Source of the DNA: Bog-473 sp963836605
GTDB taxonomy: Bacteria > Actinomycetota > Acidimicrobiia > Acidimicrobiales > RAAP-2
Reading direction: 5' to 3'
Assembly (NCBI GenBank): GCA_963836605.1
Contig: CAWIKB010000014.1
Location: forward strand, 1 to 64,000
Length of the DNA: 64,000 bases
This document shows, piece after piece, positions 1 through 12,921 of this stretch. Within the stretch, counting starts at the first letter, position 1. Every line of letters begins with the position of its first letter. The notes under the pieces were generated by a model. It did not search any database, had not been told where the DNA came from, and worked only from the letters and a program-made list of their open reading frames with translations. A program made the position numbers and the translations under genes.

Positions 1-1511
1 TTAACGCCGGGCGATCGACTCCCTTGCGGTTCCGGCCCGGCGCCGGCGAGCCAGCAGGGCGAGGGCCCAACCGCCGGCGACGATCACCAGGGCGACGACC
101 AGCTCGAGGAGCAGCGACGCTCCGGTGAAGGCCAACGGCCCGCCTGGTGCCGCGGCGGCGGGTGCCGCGGCGGCGGCCGGGGCGGCCGGGGCCGGTGCGC
201 TCGTTGCGGCCAAGGTCACCGGAAGGGGCGCGGTCGGCCCCGTGGGTCCGGTCGGCGGCGTCGGCGTGGTCGGCCCCGTGGGTCCGGTCGGGGCGTCGGC
301 GTCGTTGGCGTGGTGGGGGCGGGAACCCCCGGGCACGACGCGTCGGCCGTTCCCGACAGGGCAGCTTGGATCCCACAGATGGTGATCGGGATGGTCACGC
401 CGGTGCCGGGGCCGACGGGCACACCGGTGGTGCCGCCTCCGGTGCACACGGCGGTGGCCTTGCCGGCGATAGCGGCCGCGACGGCGCAGACGGTCACCGG
501 GACCTTGACCGGGACCGATCCGGTCTGGGTGGCAGCAACGTGACTGGGCTCACAGGTGTTGGAGGCGGTGGCATCGACGGCAACCACGATGCTGCAGGCG
601 TTGATGGGCAGATCCCCGTCGATCGGGGCGGACTGGGTCAGCGTGTTGGTCGGCAACCCGTTCACCAGGGGCGTGCCCTTCGCCGGCATGCACTTGCCGG
701 TGTCGGTGCCGTCGACGCCGACGATGACCCCGCACACCGTCGACGGCGCGTTGACATCGATCAGTTGACCCTTCTGCGTCGTGGTGTCGGGATGGGTCGG
801 GCAGGTGCTCGAACTGTTGCCGACGATCTCGACGATGACATCACACACCGTCACCGGCGCGGCCGCATCGATCACACCGGTCTGGGAGGTGGTGCCGTTG
901 GTGCCCGTGGTGTCGCATGCGCTCGACGTGTCGCCCGCGACGCCGACATTGATGGCGCAGAGCGAGACCGGGGCCGACACGTTGACCGCGCCGACCTGCG
1001 TGGTCGAGGCGCTCGGGGTGGAGCTGTTGAGGCCGAAGGCCGACGCGGCCTGGCCGAGGAGACCGACCGCGTTGTCATTGGCCGTGACGGGGACGTTGAC
1101 GTTGGCCACCGATCCGCTCTGTCCCGTGCCGACCGACGTGGTCGAGCAGCTACTGCTGCCGTTGGCCAGGACGCCGCCCGAGACCGAGCAGACATTGACC
1201 GGCGCGCTGACATTGCCCACGGCGCCGCTCTGCGTGGTCGTGTTGGAGGCGGGGGGTGAGCCCTGGCCCGGGAGCGCCGTCGACCCGATCTCGTTGGTGA
1301 GGGCCGTGATCGGGGCCGAGATGGAGACCGGCAGGGACGAGGGGGCCGGGAGCGGGGAGGAGACCGGGAGCGGGGGGAGGGGCAGCGGGGGGAGGGGGAG
1401 GCCGGGCGCCGTCGCCGCACCGGCAGTCCCAAACCCGAGCAGGGTGGCTGCCAACACCACCCCCGCTCCGACACTCCCGAGTGTTCTGCGACGACGGCGA
1501 AGAGACGGCAT
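1..1511 (-). CDS. chaplin-like secreted repeat protein with LAFTG-type membrane anchor (frame broken near 290)
   Basis: This is a predicted exported surface protein. An arginine-rich start and hydrophobic stretch (about residues 1-32) form a signal peptide. A Pro/Leu-rich segment follows, then seven units each holding a Cys pair with identical C-x13-C spacing, every pair preceded by a P-(V/I/S)-(N/S/T) strand. An eighth unit lacks cysteines. A Pro/Thr linker then leads to an LAFTGA motif, a transmembrane helix and an Arg-rich tail, as in sortase-type or membrane anchors. The repeats and the anchor lie in different frames. Comparing the two copies of a 36-bp linker repeat suggests one C is missing from a C run at 290-293. 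As read, the first frame stops at 216. A purine-rich AGGGAG lies before the ATG. Chaplins have a different Cys spacing, so the family assignment is by resemblance only and the function is unknown. Confidence 0.7.
233..304 (-). repeat. 36-bp tandem repeat in the Pro/Thr linker
   Basis: Two copies with a 36-bp period begin at about 233 and 269 and encode P-T-G-P-T-G-P-T-T-P type sequence. The copy nearer the repeat domain is one base short, which is where the reading frame of the surface protein breaks. Confidence 0.75.
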
Positions 1512-1725
1512 GGCGATACTCCCTTTTCATGGGTACTGCTGAAAGGGGAACGCCTAAATACCCGTTTCTTGCGAAAAGACGAAAAAAGATTCGTGAATTT
1601 CTTCGGGGCACGATCCGGCACGTTTCTGGCCCCGGGTCCCCGCCGGCCACCCGGAGTCAACCGCCATCCGGGCTAGCGCCAGGATCGGCCCCGAGCGGGC
1701 CTCCCGGGTTTCTAGCCCCGGAGGC

Positions 1726-2856
1726 TCAGCGCCTGAAGTACCGGCTCAGTGTCTCTTCCTGTTGCTGGTAGGAAGACCCTATATCTGACCCATACAGCGT
1801 CAAGGGCTCTTCGAGCATCCGTTCAAAGGTGAGTTTGCACACCGATTGCCCGTTCTCCACCATGAAGGGGACGTCGTGGGCCCGGACTTCGAGCGCCGCC
1901 CGGGATCCGTGGAAGCGGCGATTGGGGTCGTACCCGAATCCAGGGTCGAAGAACCCGGCGTAGTGCGTCCGGAGCTCGCCGCTGGTCGGGTCGTAGGCCG
2001 TCATCTCGGCCGCCAGGTAGGGCGGGATGCTCACCGCCTCGCGGGACATGAGGAGGTAGAAGCGCTTGGGGGACAGCACCAGGCGGTCGCCCGCCTCTCT
2101 GATGACGGGGTCCCAGAAGCCCGCGGGGTCTGCACCGCCTCCCGACGTCAGGTCGAGCAGTGGCGCGCTGTCCCGGGTGCTGTGCCCCACGCGACCCTCG
2201 GCATCACCGTGCAGATCGAGGCCGAGGAAGAGACCGTTGGAGAGCACCAGCGCCTCGGTGGGCACCGCGGCTCCCTGCCGAAACAGGATCGGCTCCTCCT
2301 CATGCGCGGCCCGGACTTCGTCGTCGTTGAGCCAGGGCCGACCGCTCGAGAGGCGGAGCTGGTTCAGGGTCAGATCCTCCTTGACCCGTATGGCGAACGA
2401 GAGGGGCACGACCTCGAGGTAGAGCGGCCCCTGGTACCCCGGCGCGATCTCGTCGAAGCGCTCGCTGTGGTCGGTGATCACCCGGGTGAAGACATCGATG
2501 CGACCGGTCGAGCTCTTCGGGTTGGCCTTGCCCCGAAGGCCGCTGGGCAGATCGAGCCGCTCCTTCAACTCGATGAGGTACGGGCACCGGGCCTCGAGCA
2601 TGGCCCCGTCCCCCCGGAGATCGATCTCGTCCAGGATGTAGTCCTTGAGCTTGTCGTCCACCGTCCCCGCGCCGGGCAGGAAACTACAGCGGATGCGCAG
2701 GGCCCGCTCCCCCAGGCGCAGGTCGAGGCTGGCCGGCTGCAGGTTGCCCTCGGGAATCTTGAAGCGGCCGGCGTCGATGTAGCCCGCCCTGATGGCGCGT
2801 TCGAGCAGATGACCGGGCAGGACGCCTTCGGCGCTCGGATGAAGGCTCAGCACCAT
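1726..2856 (-). CDS. two-domain 2'-deoxycytidine 5'-triphosphate deaminase
   Basis: Predicted to convert dCTP to dUTP in pyrimidine deoxynucleotide metabolism. The 376-residue protein is the long form of the family, carrying two copies of the trimeric dUTPase/dCTP-deaminase fold, whereas ordinary Dcd is about 190 residues. Visible signatures are PASLDLRLG near the start, HSERFDEIAPGYQGPLYLEV in the first half, and AGFFDPGFGY in the second, where the conserved Gly-Phe-Asp-Pro turn belongs. The ATG at 2856 was chosen because family similarity begins there; the longer open frame upstream reads as low-complexity and is probably noncoding. It is followed on the same strand by the surface-protein gene after 214 bp. 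Bifunctional dUTPase activity is possible but not shown. Confidence 0.88.
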   Translation of the reverse strand: MVLSLHPSAEGVLPGHLLERAIRAGYIDAGRFKIPEGNLQPASLDLRLGERALRIRCSFLPGAGTVDDKLKDYILDEIDLRGDGAMLEARCPYLIELKERLDLPSGLRGKANPKSSTGRIDVFTRVITDHSERFDEIAPGYQGPLYLEVVPLSFAIRVKEDLTLNQLRLSSGRPWLNDDEVRAAHEEEPILFRQGAAVPTEALVLSNGLFLGLDLHGDAEGRVGHSTRDSAPLLDLTSGGGADPAGFWDPVIREAGDRLVLSPKRFYLLMSREAVSIPPYLAAEMTAYDPTSGELRTHYAGFFDPGFGYDPNRRFHGSRAALEVRAHDVPFMVENGQSVCKLTFERMLEEPLTLYGSDIGSSYQQQEETLSRYFRR

Positions 2857-3005
2857 GGGCGCGACCGGATCGGGGGGGTCGGGGGGGCAGCGGGCAGGTG
2901 AAGGAGCGGGGGCATCGGTGGGGGCATGAGTACGGCCATCAGAGGAGTGAAGCACGTGAGGTGCCGGGGCGAAAGCGGGTCCGGCCCATCGTCGGCGGCA
3001 TCCCC

Positions 3006-3071
3006 TGTGGATGACTTGGGGACAAATTGGGGTTACACGCATATTGCCCAGGCACGGGACTGTTATCCACA
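3006..3071. other. cluster of DnaA boxes in the 330-bp gap 2857-3186
   Basis: TTATCCACA at 3063-3071 is a perfect DnaA box. TGTGGATGA at 3006-3014 is a box on the other strand with one mismatch, and TGGGGACAA at 3017-3025 is TTGTCCCCA on the other strand, one mismatch from TTGTCCACA. The DNA between them is relatively AT-rich. A TAAACT hexamer at 3125-3130 could be the -10 of the downstream hydrolase gene. The rest of the gap shows nothing recognisable. Confidence 0.6.
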
Positions 3072-3186
3072 GGGGCAATGTTGCATCCACGTTGCTGGCT
3101 TGGGGCAGGGGCCCGGCGTGGCCCTAAACTGACGCCGCGTCAGATCCTCTGGCCACCCGCGCGCGCCGACATTCGACGGAGGTTCC

Positions 3187-4914
3187 ATGCTCGATTACGT
3201 GATCCGATCCGGCACGGTCATCGACGGCACCGGAGGGCCGGCCCGCCGGGCCGACGTCGGCATCAGCAACGGACGGATAACCCAGATCGGTGCGGTCACC
3301 GAGGACGGGGCGACCGAACTCGACGCCACCGGCCTGGTCGTGGCCCCGGGCATCGTCGACCCCCACACCCACTACGACGCCCAGCTCTTCTGGGACCCCT
3401 CGGCGTCCCCTTCCAACCTGCACGGCGTCACCACGGTCATCGGCGGGAACTGCGGCTTCACCCTGGCCCCGATCAACGCGGAGGACGCCGACTACATCCG
3501 CCGCATGATGGCCAAGGTCGAGGGCATGCCGTTGACGGCGCTCGAGCAGGGCGTGCCCTGGACCTGGTCGACGTTCGGCGAGTACCTGGGCGCCCTGGAG
3601 GGCAACCTCGGCGTGAATGCCGGATTCCTGGTGGGCCACTGCGCCCTGCGCCGCAAGGTCATGGGCGCGGCGCGCGCCGACGAAGTGGCCACGGACCAGG
3701 AGATCGATGCCATGCGGGCGCTGCTGGCCGAGTCGCTCGCCTCGGGGGGACTCGGCTTCTCCTCGTCGCAATCGCGCACCCACTCCGACGGCGACAACCG
3801 GCCCATCACCACCAGAGCGGCCGATCGCCGGGAGATGCTGGCCTTCTGCGAGGAGGTGGCGGCGCACGAGGGGACGACGCTGGAGTACATCACCAACGGC
3901 TGCCTCGACGCCTTCAGCGCCGAAGAGGTGGACCTGATGACCACCATGAGCACCACGGCCCGGCGCCCGCTCAACTGGAACGTACTGACCGTCGACGCGC
4001 GATCCGCCGACCGGATCGCCCATCAGCTGGAGGCATCGAGCACGGCGGCGGCGGCCGGCGGGCAGATCGTGGCGCTGACCATGCCCACCCTCGTCCCGAT
4101 GAACATGAGCTTCCGCACCCACTGCGCCCTCTTTCTCATCCCGGGGTGGAACGACGTCATGGGTCTGCCGGCGGCCGAACGCAAGGTGCAGCTGGCCGAC
4201 CCCGAGGTCCGGGCGATCCTGGACGAGCGGGCCCGGTCCAAGGAGGCCGGGGTGTTCCGGGGGCTGGCCCGCTGGGGTACCTATGTGATCGGCGACACGT
4301 ACGCGGCGGCCAACGAAGGCTGTGCCGGCCGCGTGGTCGACGACATCGCGGCCGAGCGGGGCACGTCCCCCTTCGACACCCTCCTCGATATTGTGCTGGC
4401 CGACGATCTGCGCACCGTCCTGTGGCCGAACACCGATGACGGCGACGAGCGGACCTGGGTCATGCGGGCGGAGATCTGGAGCGATCCCCGGGCCATGGTG
4501 GGCGGCTCCGACGCGGGGGCGCACCTCGACCGCATGTGCGGGTCGAACTACCCCACCGCCTTCCTCGAGGACTGCCTGCGCGGGCGCCGGCTCGTCGCGG
4601 TCGAGCAGGCCGTCCACATGATGACGGGCCAGCCGGCCCAGCTGTTCGGTCTGCGCCACCGGGGGCTGGTGGCCGAGGACTACGCCGCCGATCTCCTGGT
4701 CTTCGACCCGGCCACGGTGGGGTCCCATCCGGCCCGACTGGTCCACGACCTTCCCGGCGACGCGCCGCGCCTGGTCGCGGCCAGCAACGGGGTGGTCCGG
4801 GTGCTGGTCAACGGGGTCGAGACGGTGCGGGACGGTGCGGCCACCGGCGCCGTCCCCGGATCGCTGCTCCGGTCGGGACGCGACACCGCCTCGGTGGTCC
4901 CGCTCGGCGTCTGA
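3187..4914 (+). CDS. N-acyl-D-amino-acid deacylase family amidohydrolase
   Basis: A cytoplasmic metal-dependent hydrolase of the D-aminoacylase branch of the amidohydrolase superfamily, expected to remove acyl groups from N-acyl-D-amino acids; the true substrate cannot be read from sequence. The 575-residue protein opens with a beta-sandwich strand set and an RSGTVIDGTG motif. It carries the metal-binding DPHTHYDAQ (HxH), GGNCGF with the Cys used as a metal bridge in this branch, and GGSDAGAHLDRM with the catalytic Asp. The ATG at 3187 is preceded by GGAGG at 3178-3182. It stands alone on the plus strand, head-on to the origin replisome genes. The stop is followed by short tandem repeats. Confidence 0.88.
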   Translation: MLDYVIRSGTVIDGTGGPARRADVGISNGRITQIGAVTEDGATELDATGLVVAPGIVDPHTHYDAQLFWDPSASPSNLHGVTTVIGGNCGFTLAPINAEDADYIRRMMAKVEGMPLTALEQGVPWTWSTFGEYLGALEGNLGVNAGFLVGHCALRRKVMGAARADEVATDQEIDAMRALLAESLASGGLGFSSSQSRTHSDGDNRPITTRAADRREMLAFCEEVAAHEGTTLEYITNGCLDAFSAEEVDLMTTMSTTARRPLNWNVLTVDARSADRIAHQLEASSTAAAAGGQIVALTMPTLVPMNMSFRTHCALFLIPGWNDVMGLPAAERKVQLADPEVRAILDERARSKEAGVFRGLARWGTYVIGDTYAAANEGCAGRVVDDIAAERGTSPFDTLLDIVLADDLRTVLWPNTDDGDERTWVMRAEIWSDPRAMVGGSDAGAHLDRMCGSNYPTAFLEDCLRGRRLVAVEQAVHMMTGQPAQLFGLRHRGLVAEDYAADLLVFDPATVGSHPARLVHDLPGDAPRLVAASNGVVRVLVNGVETVRDGAATGAVPGSLLRSGRDTASVVPLGV

Positions 4915-4956
4915 TCCGGTCCGCTCGGTCCGCTCCGGTTCCGATCGGTCCGGTCG
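4915..4956. repeat. 9-11 bp degenerate tandem repeats after the hydrolase stop codon
   Basis: About four to five imperfect copies of TCCGGTCCGC/TCGGTCCGC lie directly behind the stop codon. They do not form a clear terminator hairpin. Confidence 0.6.
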
Positions 4957-4992
4957 CGCGGCAGGCGCGGGGACCGACCGCGATGGCGCGAG

Positions 4993-4998
4993 TAGCCT
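4993..4998 (+). promoter_or_regulatory. candidate -10 box of lepB
   Basis: TAGCCT lies 10 nt before the GTG start of the signal peptidase gene, with no Shine-Dalgarno sequence between. This suggests a very short or absent leader. Confidence 0.4.
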
Positions 4999-5008
4999 CG
5001 CCCCTACC

Positions 5009-5734
5009 GTGGCGCCCGACATCACCGAACCGACGACGGTCCACGAGCAGGGCTCGGGCCCTCCCCTCAGCACAACCGCTGGTGGGGGCGCGGTCGTTGG
5101 CGGCGGCACCGGCGGAGGCGCGGGCGGGAGCGGCCCGGGCGGTGCATCGCCAGGGTCGCGGCCAGCCCCGGCCAAGCAATCGCGCTGGGTACGTGAGGCC
5201 GTCGTGGTGGTGCTGGTGGCCGCCGCCCTCGCGTTCGTGCTGCGGCTGTTCGTGGTGCAGACCTTCTACATCCCCTCGGGCTCCATGGAGCCCACCTTGC
5301 ACATCGGCGACCGGATCCTGGTCAGCAAGCTCAGCTACCACCTGCACGGGGTCGGTCGCGGCGACATCGTCGTCTTCGATCGCCCGGCGGCCGAGAATTG
5401 CGGGGGGGCCGAGGTCAACGATCTGGTCAAGCGGGTCATCGGTCTTCCCGGCGAGACGATCTCCCTCTCGCGCGGCAACGTCTACATCAACGGGAAGGAA
5501 CTGGACCAGTCGTGGCTCCCGGCGTCCGAGCAGGGGCTGACCGTCCCGGGTCCCCCCGGGCCCGCCTACAGCCTGTCGCGGCCCTACGTGATCCCGCCCA
5601 ACGACTACTTCATGATGGGTGACAACCGCACGGACTCGTGCGACAGCCGGTACTGGGGGCCGATCAGCCGCAACCTCATCGTGGGCAAGGTGGACCTGCG
5701 CGTCTGGCCCATTGCCTCTTTTCGTTTCTTCTAG
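5009..5734 (+). CDS. lepB: signal peptidase I
   Basis: The membrane serine protease that cleaves signal peptides from Sec and Tat exported proteins. A Gly/Pro-rich N-terminal tail (about residues 1-57) precedes one transmembrane helix (about 62-85). The S26 motifs follow: IPSGSMEPTL with nucleophile Ser92, and DLVKRVIGLPG with general-base Lys141. The last conserved box, MMGDNRTDSCDSR, is also present. Total length is 241 residues. GTG at 5009 was chosen because earlier in-frame starts overlap the upstream gene; a TAGCCT box sits 10 nt before it. Its usual neighbours rplS and rnhB are absent, so it is an isolated copy, and other signal peptidases may exist elsewhere. Confidence 0.92.
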   Translation: MAPDITEPTTVHEQGSGPPLSTTAGGGAVVGGGTGGGAGGSGPGGASPGSRPAPAKQSRWVREAVVVVLVAAALAFVLRLFVVQTFYIPSGSMEPTLHIGDRILVSKLSYHLHGVGRGDIVVFDRPAAENCGGAEVNDLVKRVIGLPGETISLSRGNVYINGKELDQSWLPASEQGLTVPGPPGPAYSLSRPYVIPPNDYFMMGDNRTDSCDSRYWGPISRNLIVGKVDLRVWPIASFRFF

Positions 5735-5741
5735 GTACAAT
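5712..5741 (+). promoter_or_regulatory. candidate promoter for the RodZ-like gene
   Basis: TTGCCT at 5712-5717 and TACAAT at 5736-5741 are separated by 18 bp. The 10-mer AGGTACAATC carrying the -10 box recurs 65 bp downstream (TACAAT at 5801-5806), so two start points are possible. Confidence 0.45.
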
Positions 5742-5839
5742 CCCCATTGCGCCGGGGCGTTTCGGGCGGCGTATGCAGACCGGAATCGCCTCGTGCCAGG
5801 TACAATCGGTGTTGGTCCGCCAAAGAGAAGGGGCGCGTG

Positions 5840-6859
5840 GTGGTAAGTCGTGGCGTAAGCCCCGCCGGTGGTGAAGCTCACGTGACATCGGATTCCGTCC
5901 CTGACATAGGGCGTTCGCTGCAGCATGCCCGCAGCCAGGCCGGCCTCTCCCTGCCCGAGGCCGCCATCCGGATCGGCGCGGCCTCGTCGGAGCTCGAGGC
6001 TCTCGAGAGCGGCACCGTCGGCCGCATGCCGGACCGCATCGAGACGCTGCGGACGCTGCGGACCTACGCCGACTCGCTCGACCTGCCCGGTGACCGCTAC
6101 GTCCTGGCCGTCTTGGAACTCTGGCCGAGCCTCGACGCGCCGGCCCGCAACGGTGACACCGGCGTGGTGCCGGTCGTGTCGCTCACCTCGGCCCCCGCCG
6201 GCGGGCACTCGCCGGCCGGTGTCTACGGCTCCTTCACCAGCGGGGTGGGCGACGCCTCGGTCACCGGGGTCGTGGGCTCCATCAACGACACCCGGCAGGT
6301 GCCCATTTTCGAGACCGGCCAAGTCCCCGTGGTCCGCCAGGGACCGCCGGGGTACCTCAAGGCGCTGGTCGTCCTGGTGGCCCTCCTCATCGTGGTGGCC
6401 GGCGTCGGGTTGGGCCTGCACAAACAGGTCTCGGGGTGGATCCACTCGGCCCAGTCGGAGACGACCCACCTGATCAACAAGGCCAAGAACGCCACGGGCA
6501 TCACCCCCACCACCGTCGCGTCGCACCATCGCGCCGGGGCCACACCGACCGTGACCACCGTGACCGATCCGAGCGGGCAGAGCGCGACGCTCAACGTACA
6601 CGCCACCTCATTGCAGGTGAAGGTGGTCGTCACCGGCAACCCGAGCTGGGTGCAGGTCACCGACGCCGCCAGCCAGTCCCCCGTCTTCTCCCAGGTGGTC
6701 CAACCGGGGCAGACCCAGACCTTCCCGGTCACGCAATCGACCACCATCGAGACCGGGAGCCTGGCGGCCCACTTCCTCCTCTACCAGGGCTCCAAGAGCA
6801 TCACCTACTACGTGCCGACCAAGGCACCCTTCACCCTGACGGTGAACCCGACCGGCTGA
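5840..6859 (+). CDS. RodZ-like membrane protein with N-terminal helix-turn-helix
   Basis: A likely cell-shape or morphogenesis protein of the RodZ type. An Xre-like helix-turn-helix near the N-terminus (DIGRSLQHARSQAGLSLPEA onward) is followed by a variable Gly/Val-rich segment, one transmembrane helix (LKALVVLVALLIVVAGVGLG), and an external beta-rich domain resembling DUF4115, with QVKVVVTGNPSWVQV. RodZ normally binds MreB through the HTH rather than DNA. GTG at 5840 follows the purine run AGAGAAGGGG; GTG at 5882, just before the HTH, is an alternative start. The gene converges on gyrA with only 7 bp between stops. No mreB is in the window, so the shape role is inference. Confidence 0.7.
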   Translation: MVSRGVSPAGGEAHVTSDSVPDIGRSLQHARSQAGLSLPEAAIRIGAASSELEALESGTVGRMPDRIETLRTLRTYADSLDLPGDRYVLAVLELWPSLDAPARNGDTGVVPVVSLTSAPAGGHSPAGVYGSFTSGVGDASVTGVVGSINDTRQVPIFETGQVPVVRQGPPGYLKALVVLVALLIVVAGVGLGLHKQVSGWIHSAQSETTHLINKAKNATGITPTTVASHHRAGATPTVTTVTDPSGQSATLNVHATSLQVKVVVTGNPSWVQVTDAASQSPVFSQVVQPGQTQTFPVTQSTTIETGSLAAHFLLYQGSKSITYYVPTKAPFTLTVNPTG

Positions 6860-6866
6860 GGGAGCG

Positions 6867-9377
<2,511 letters not shown>

Positions 9378-9400
9378 GTGATCTCTCTTTGGGTTGTTGC

Positions 9401-11356
<1,956 letters not shown>

Positions 11357-11493
11357 AGGCGCGCCCTTTCAAAACCTCGTCATACGCTGCCCATCGAATC
11401 CCCGAACGAGGCAACCCCCGGCATTCCGATGAGAACACTCAAGTCTACCCGAACGGGCCGACATTTCGGGCCGATCGGGACAGCCTGAGGGGC

Positions 11494-11826
11494 TCACGAC
11501 GGACGCTGGACCACCACGTCAATGCGCTCGATCGTCGTGTCGCCCAGTTGGCGGCACCGGGCCAGAATTTGTCGGGACTCCATACGTGTGCGCGTGGCCC
11601 AGGCGGCGTGCTGCACCCCGACCAGGAGGACCGAGGCGTCGACCCGGACCGGGTGCGCGTGGGCCGCCAGTTCCGCCCCGGCCACCTCCTCCCAGCGGGA
11701 GAAGATCAGTTCCATGCTCGAGGGTGAGAGCGACGCCCCCATCCGGCCGAGCACCTTGGCCATGGCCCGGCCCACGTGCTGGGGGCCGGCATCGGGGCCC
11801 GGCGGGCGGCGACGGTCCGCGCTCAC
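11494..11826 (-). CDS. dciA: DciA-family (DUF721) replication-initiation protein
   Basis: DciA proteins help load the replicative helicase DnaB in bacteria that lack DnaC or DnaI. The 110-residue product has the DUF721 pattern: a helical region with MAKVLGRMG and FSRWEEVAGAELAAHAHPV, then a beta segment VLLVGVQHAAWATRTRM. The GTG start at 11826 overlaps the recF stop (GTGA), which argues for translational coupling and decided the start over the much longer open frame that runs back through recF. The dnaN-recF-dciA-gyrB-gyrA order is the standard actinobacterial one. The dnaB partner is at 38 kb in this window. Confidence 0.85.
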   Translation of the reverse strand: MSADRRRPPGPDAGPQHVGRAMAKVLGRMGASLSPSSMELIFSRWEEVAGAELAAHAHPVRVDASVLLVGVQHAAWATRTRMESRQILARCRQLGDTTIERIDVVVQRPS

Positions 11827-12908
11827 GACGCCCCGACCACTTCGTCGATGTGGACGATCCGGGCCACATCGACGCCCGGGGGAAGGGGCACCGCCGTGGT
11901 CAAGATGGACTGCCCCGGCGGGAGCTCGGCCACCAACGCCTGGCTCCGCACCGGGTCGAGCTCGGAGAAGACATCGTCGAGCAGCAGGGTGGGGACGTGG
12001 GGCGTCCGCGTGGTCACCAGCTGGTGGACCCCGATGCGCAGGGCCAGGGCGAGACACCGTTGTTCCCCCTGTGACGCGTGGGTGCGGGCCTCCCGCGCGT
12101 CGATGGAGAGCGACCAGTCGTCGCGGTGCGGGCCCACCGTGTTGACGCCGCGCCGCAGATCGTCGCCCCGGGCCTCCCCGAGCGCCACCAGGAGGTCGCC
12201 CCGCCAGCTCCGGGCGTAGTGATCGGTGACCACGATCCGGTCGCCGGCGCCGGCCAGGCGGCCGTAGGCCGGGCCGACCAGGTCCCCCAGGGCAGTGACC
12301 AGGCGCTCGCGGGCGGTGACCAGGATCTTTCCGGCGTCGGCCAGGCGCTGATCCCACACGTCGAGCGTGGACGCCACGTCCGCGCTCACCCGGCCACCGG
12401 CCTGGCGCAGCAACGCGGCCCGCTGACGCAGGACCCGGTCGACCTCGTCGGCCGCCCGGGCCCCCTCGGCGTCCACCAGGGCCAGCGCATCGTCGATCAG
12501 TTGGCGCCGGCCGGCCGGTCCCCCACTCACGATGGTCAGGTCCTCGGGAGAGAAGATGGTGCAGGGTGTGGCGGCCGCCAGGTCGCGGCGCGTCGACGCC
12601 GTCTTGCGGTTCACCTGGATACGGCTGCGCCCCACCGGGAGGATCTCGGCCTCGACCAACGTGGGGGCCTCGTCGCCGTGGCGCAATTCGGCCCGCACGA
12701 TGGCCCGGTCCACACCGGTGCGCACCAGGGCGTCACGGGGCACGCCGCGAAAGGAGCGTTGCGTCCCCAGGTAGACCAGAGCCTCGAGCACGCTGGTCTT
12801 GCCGGTGCCGTTGGGCCCGGTGATGACCGTGGTGCCCTCGCGGTCGGGTGTGAAGCTGGCGGCGCCAAAGAGGCGGAAGTCGACCAGTTCGAGGACGCGC
12901 AGGCTCAC
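11823..12908 (-). CDS. recF: DNA replication and repair protein RecF
   Basis: An SMC-like ATPase that helps load RecA at gapped DNA. Of 361 residues, the N-terminus has the Walker A GPNGTGKTS. The C-terminal half has the ABC signature ASQGEQRCLALALRI and Walker B LLLDDVFSELD. GTG at 12908 lies 13 bp after the dnaN stop and immediately before the conserved SLRVLELVDFRLF strand. It overlaps dciA by 4 bp, so dnaN, recF and dciA are co-transcribed. Confidence 0.95.
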   Translation of the reverse strand: MSLRVLELVDFRLFGAASFTPDREGTTVITGPNGTGKTSVLEALVYLGTQRSFRGVPRDALVRTGVDRAIVRAELRHGDEAPTLVEAEILPVGRSRIQVNRKTASTRRDLAAATPCTIFSPEDLTIVSGGPAGRRQLIDDALALVDAEGARAADEVDRVLRQRAALLRQAGGRVSADVASTLDVWDQRLADAGKILVTARERLVTALGDLVGPAYGRLAGAGDRIVVTDHYARSWRGDLLVALGEARGDDLRRGVNTVGPHRDDWSLSIDAREARTHASQGEQRCLALALRIGVHQLVTTRTPHVPTLLLDDVFSELDPVRSQALVAELPPGQSILTTAVPLPPGVDVARIVHIDEVVGAS

Positions 12909-12921
12909 CGCGACGTGTCGC

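Noticed and set aside
147..1259. Long plus-strand open frame opposite the surface protein
   Set aside because: Low-complexity shadow of the repeat gene on the other strand; no start signal or family motif.
1512..1725. Possible riboswitch (c-di-AMP type) before the surface protein gene
   Set aside because: The purine-rich blocks and conserved GGGGTGAATC-like core could not be found; only weak hairpins are present.
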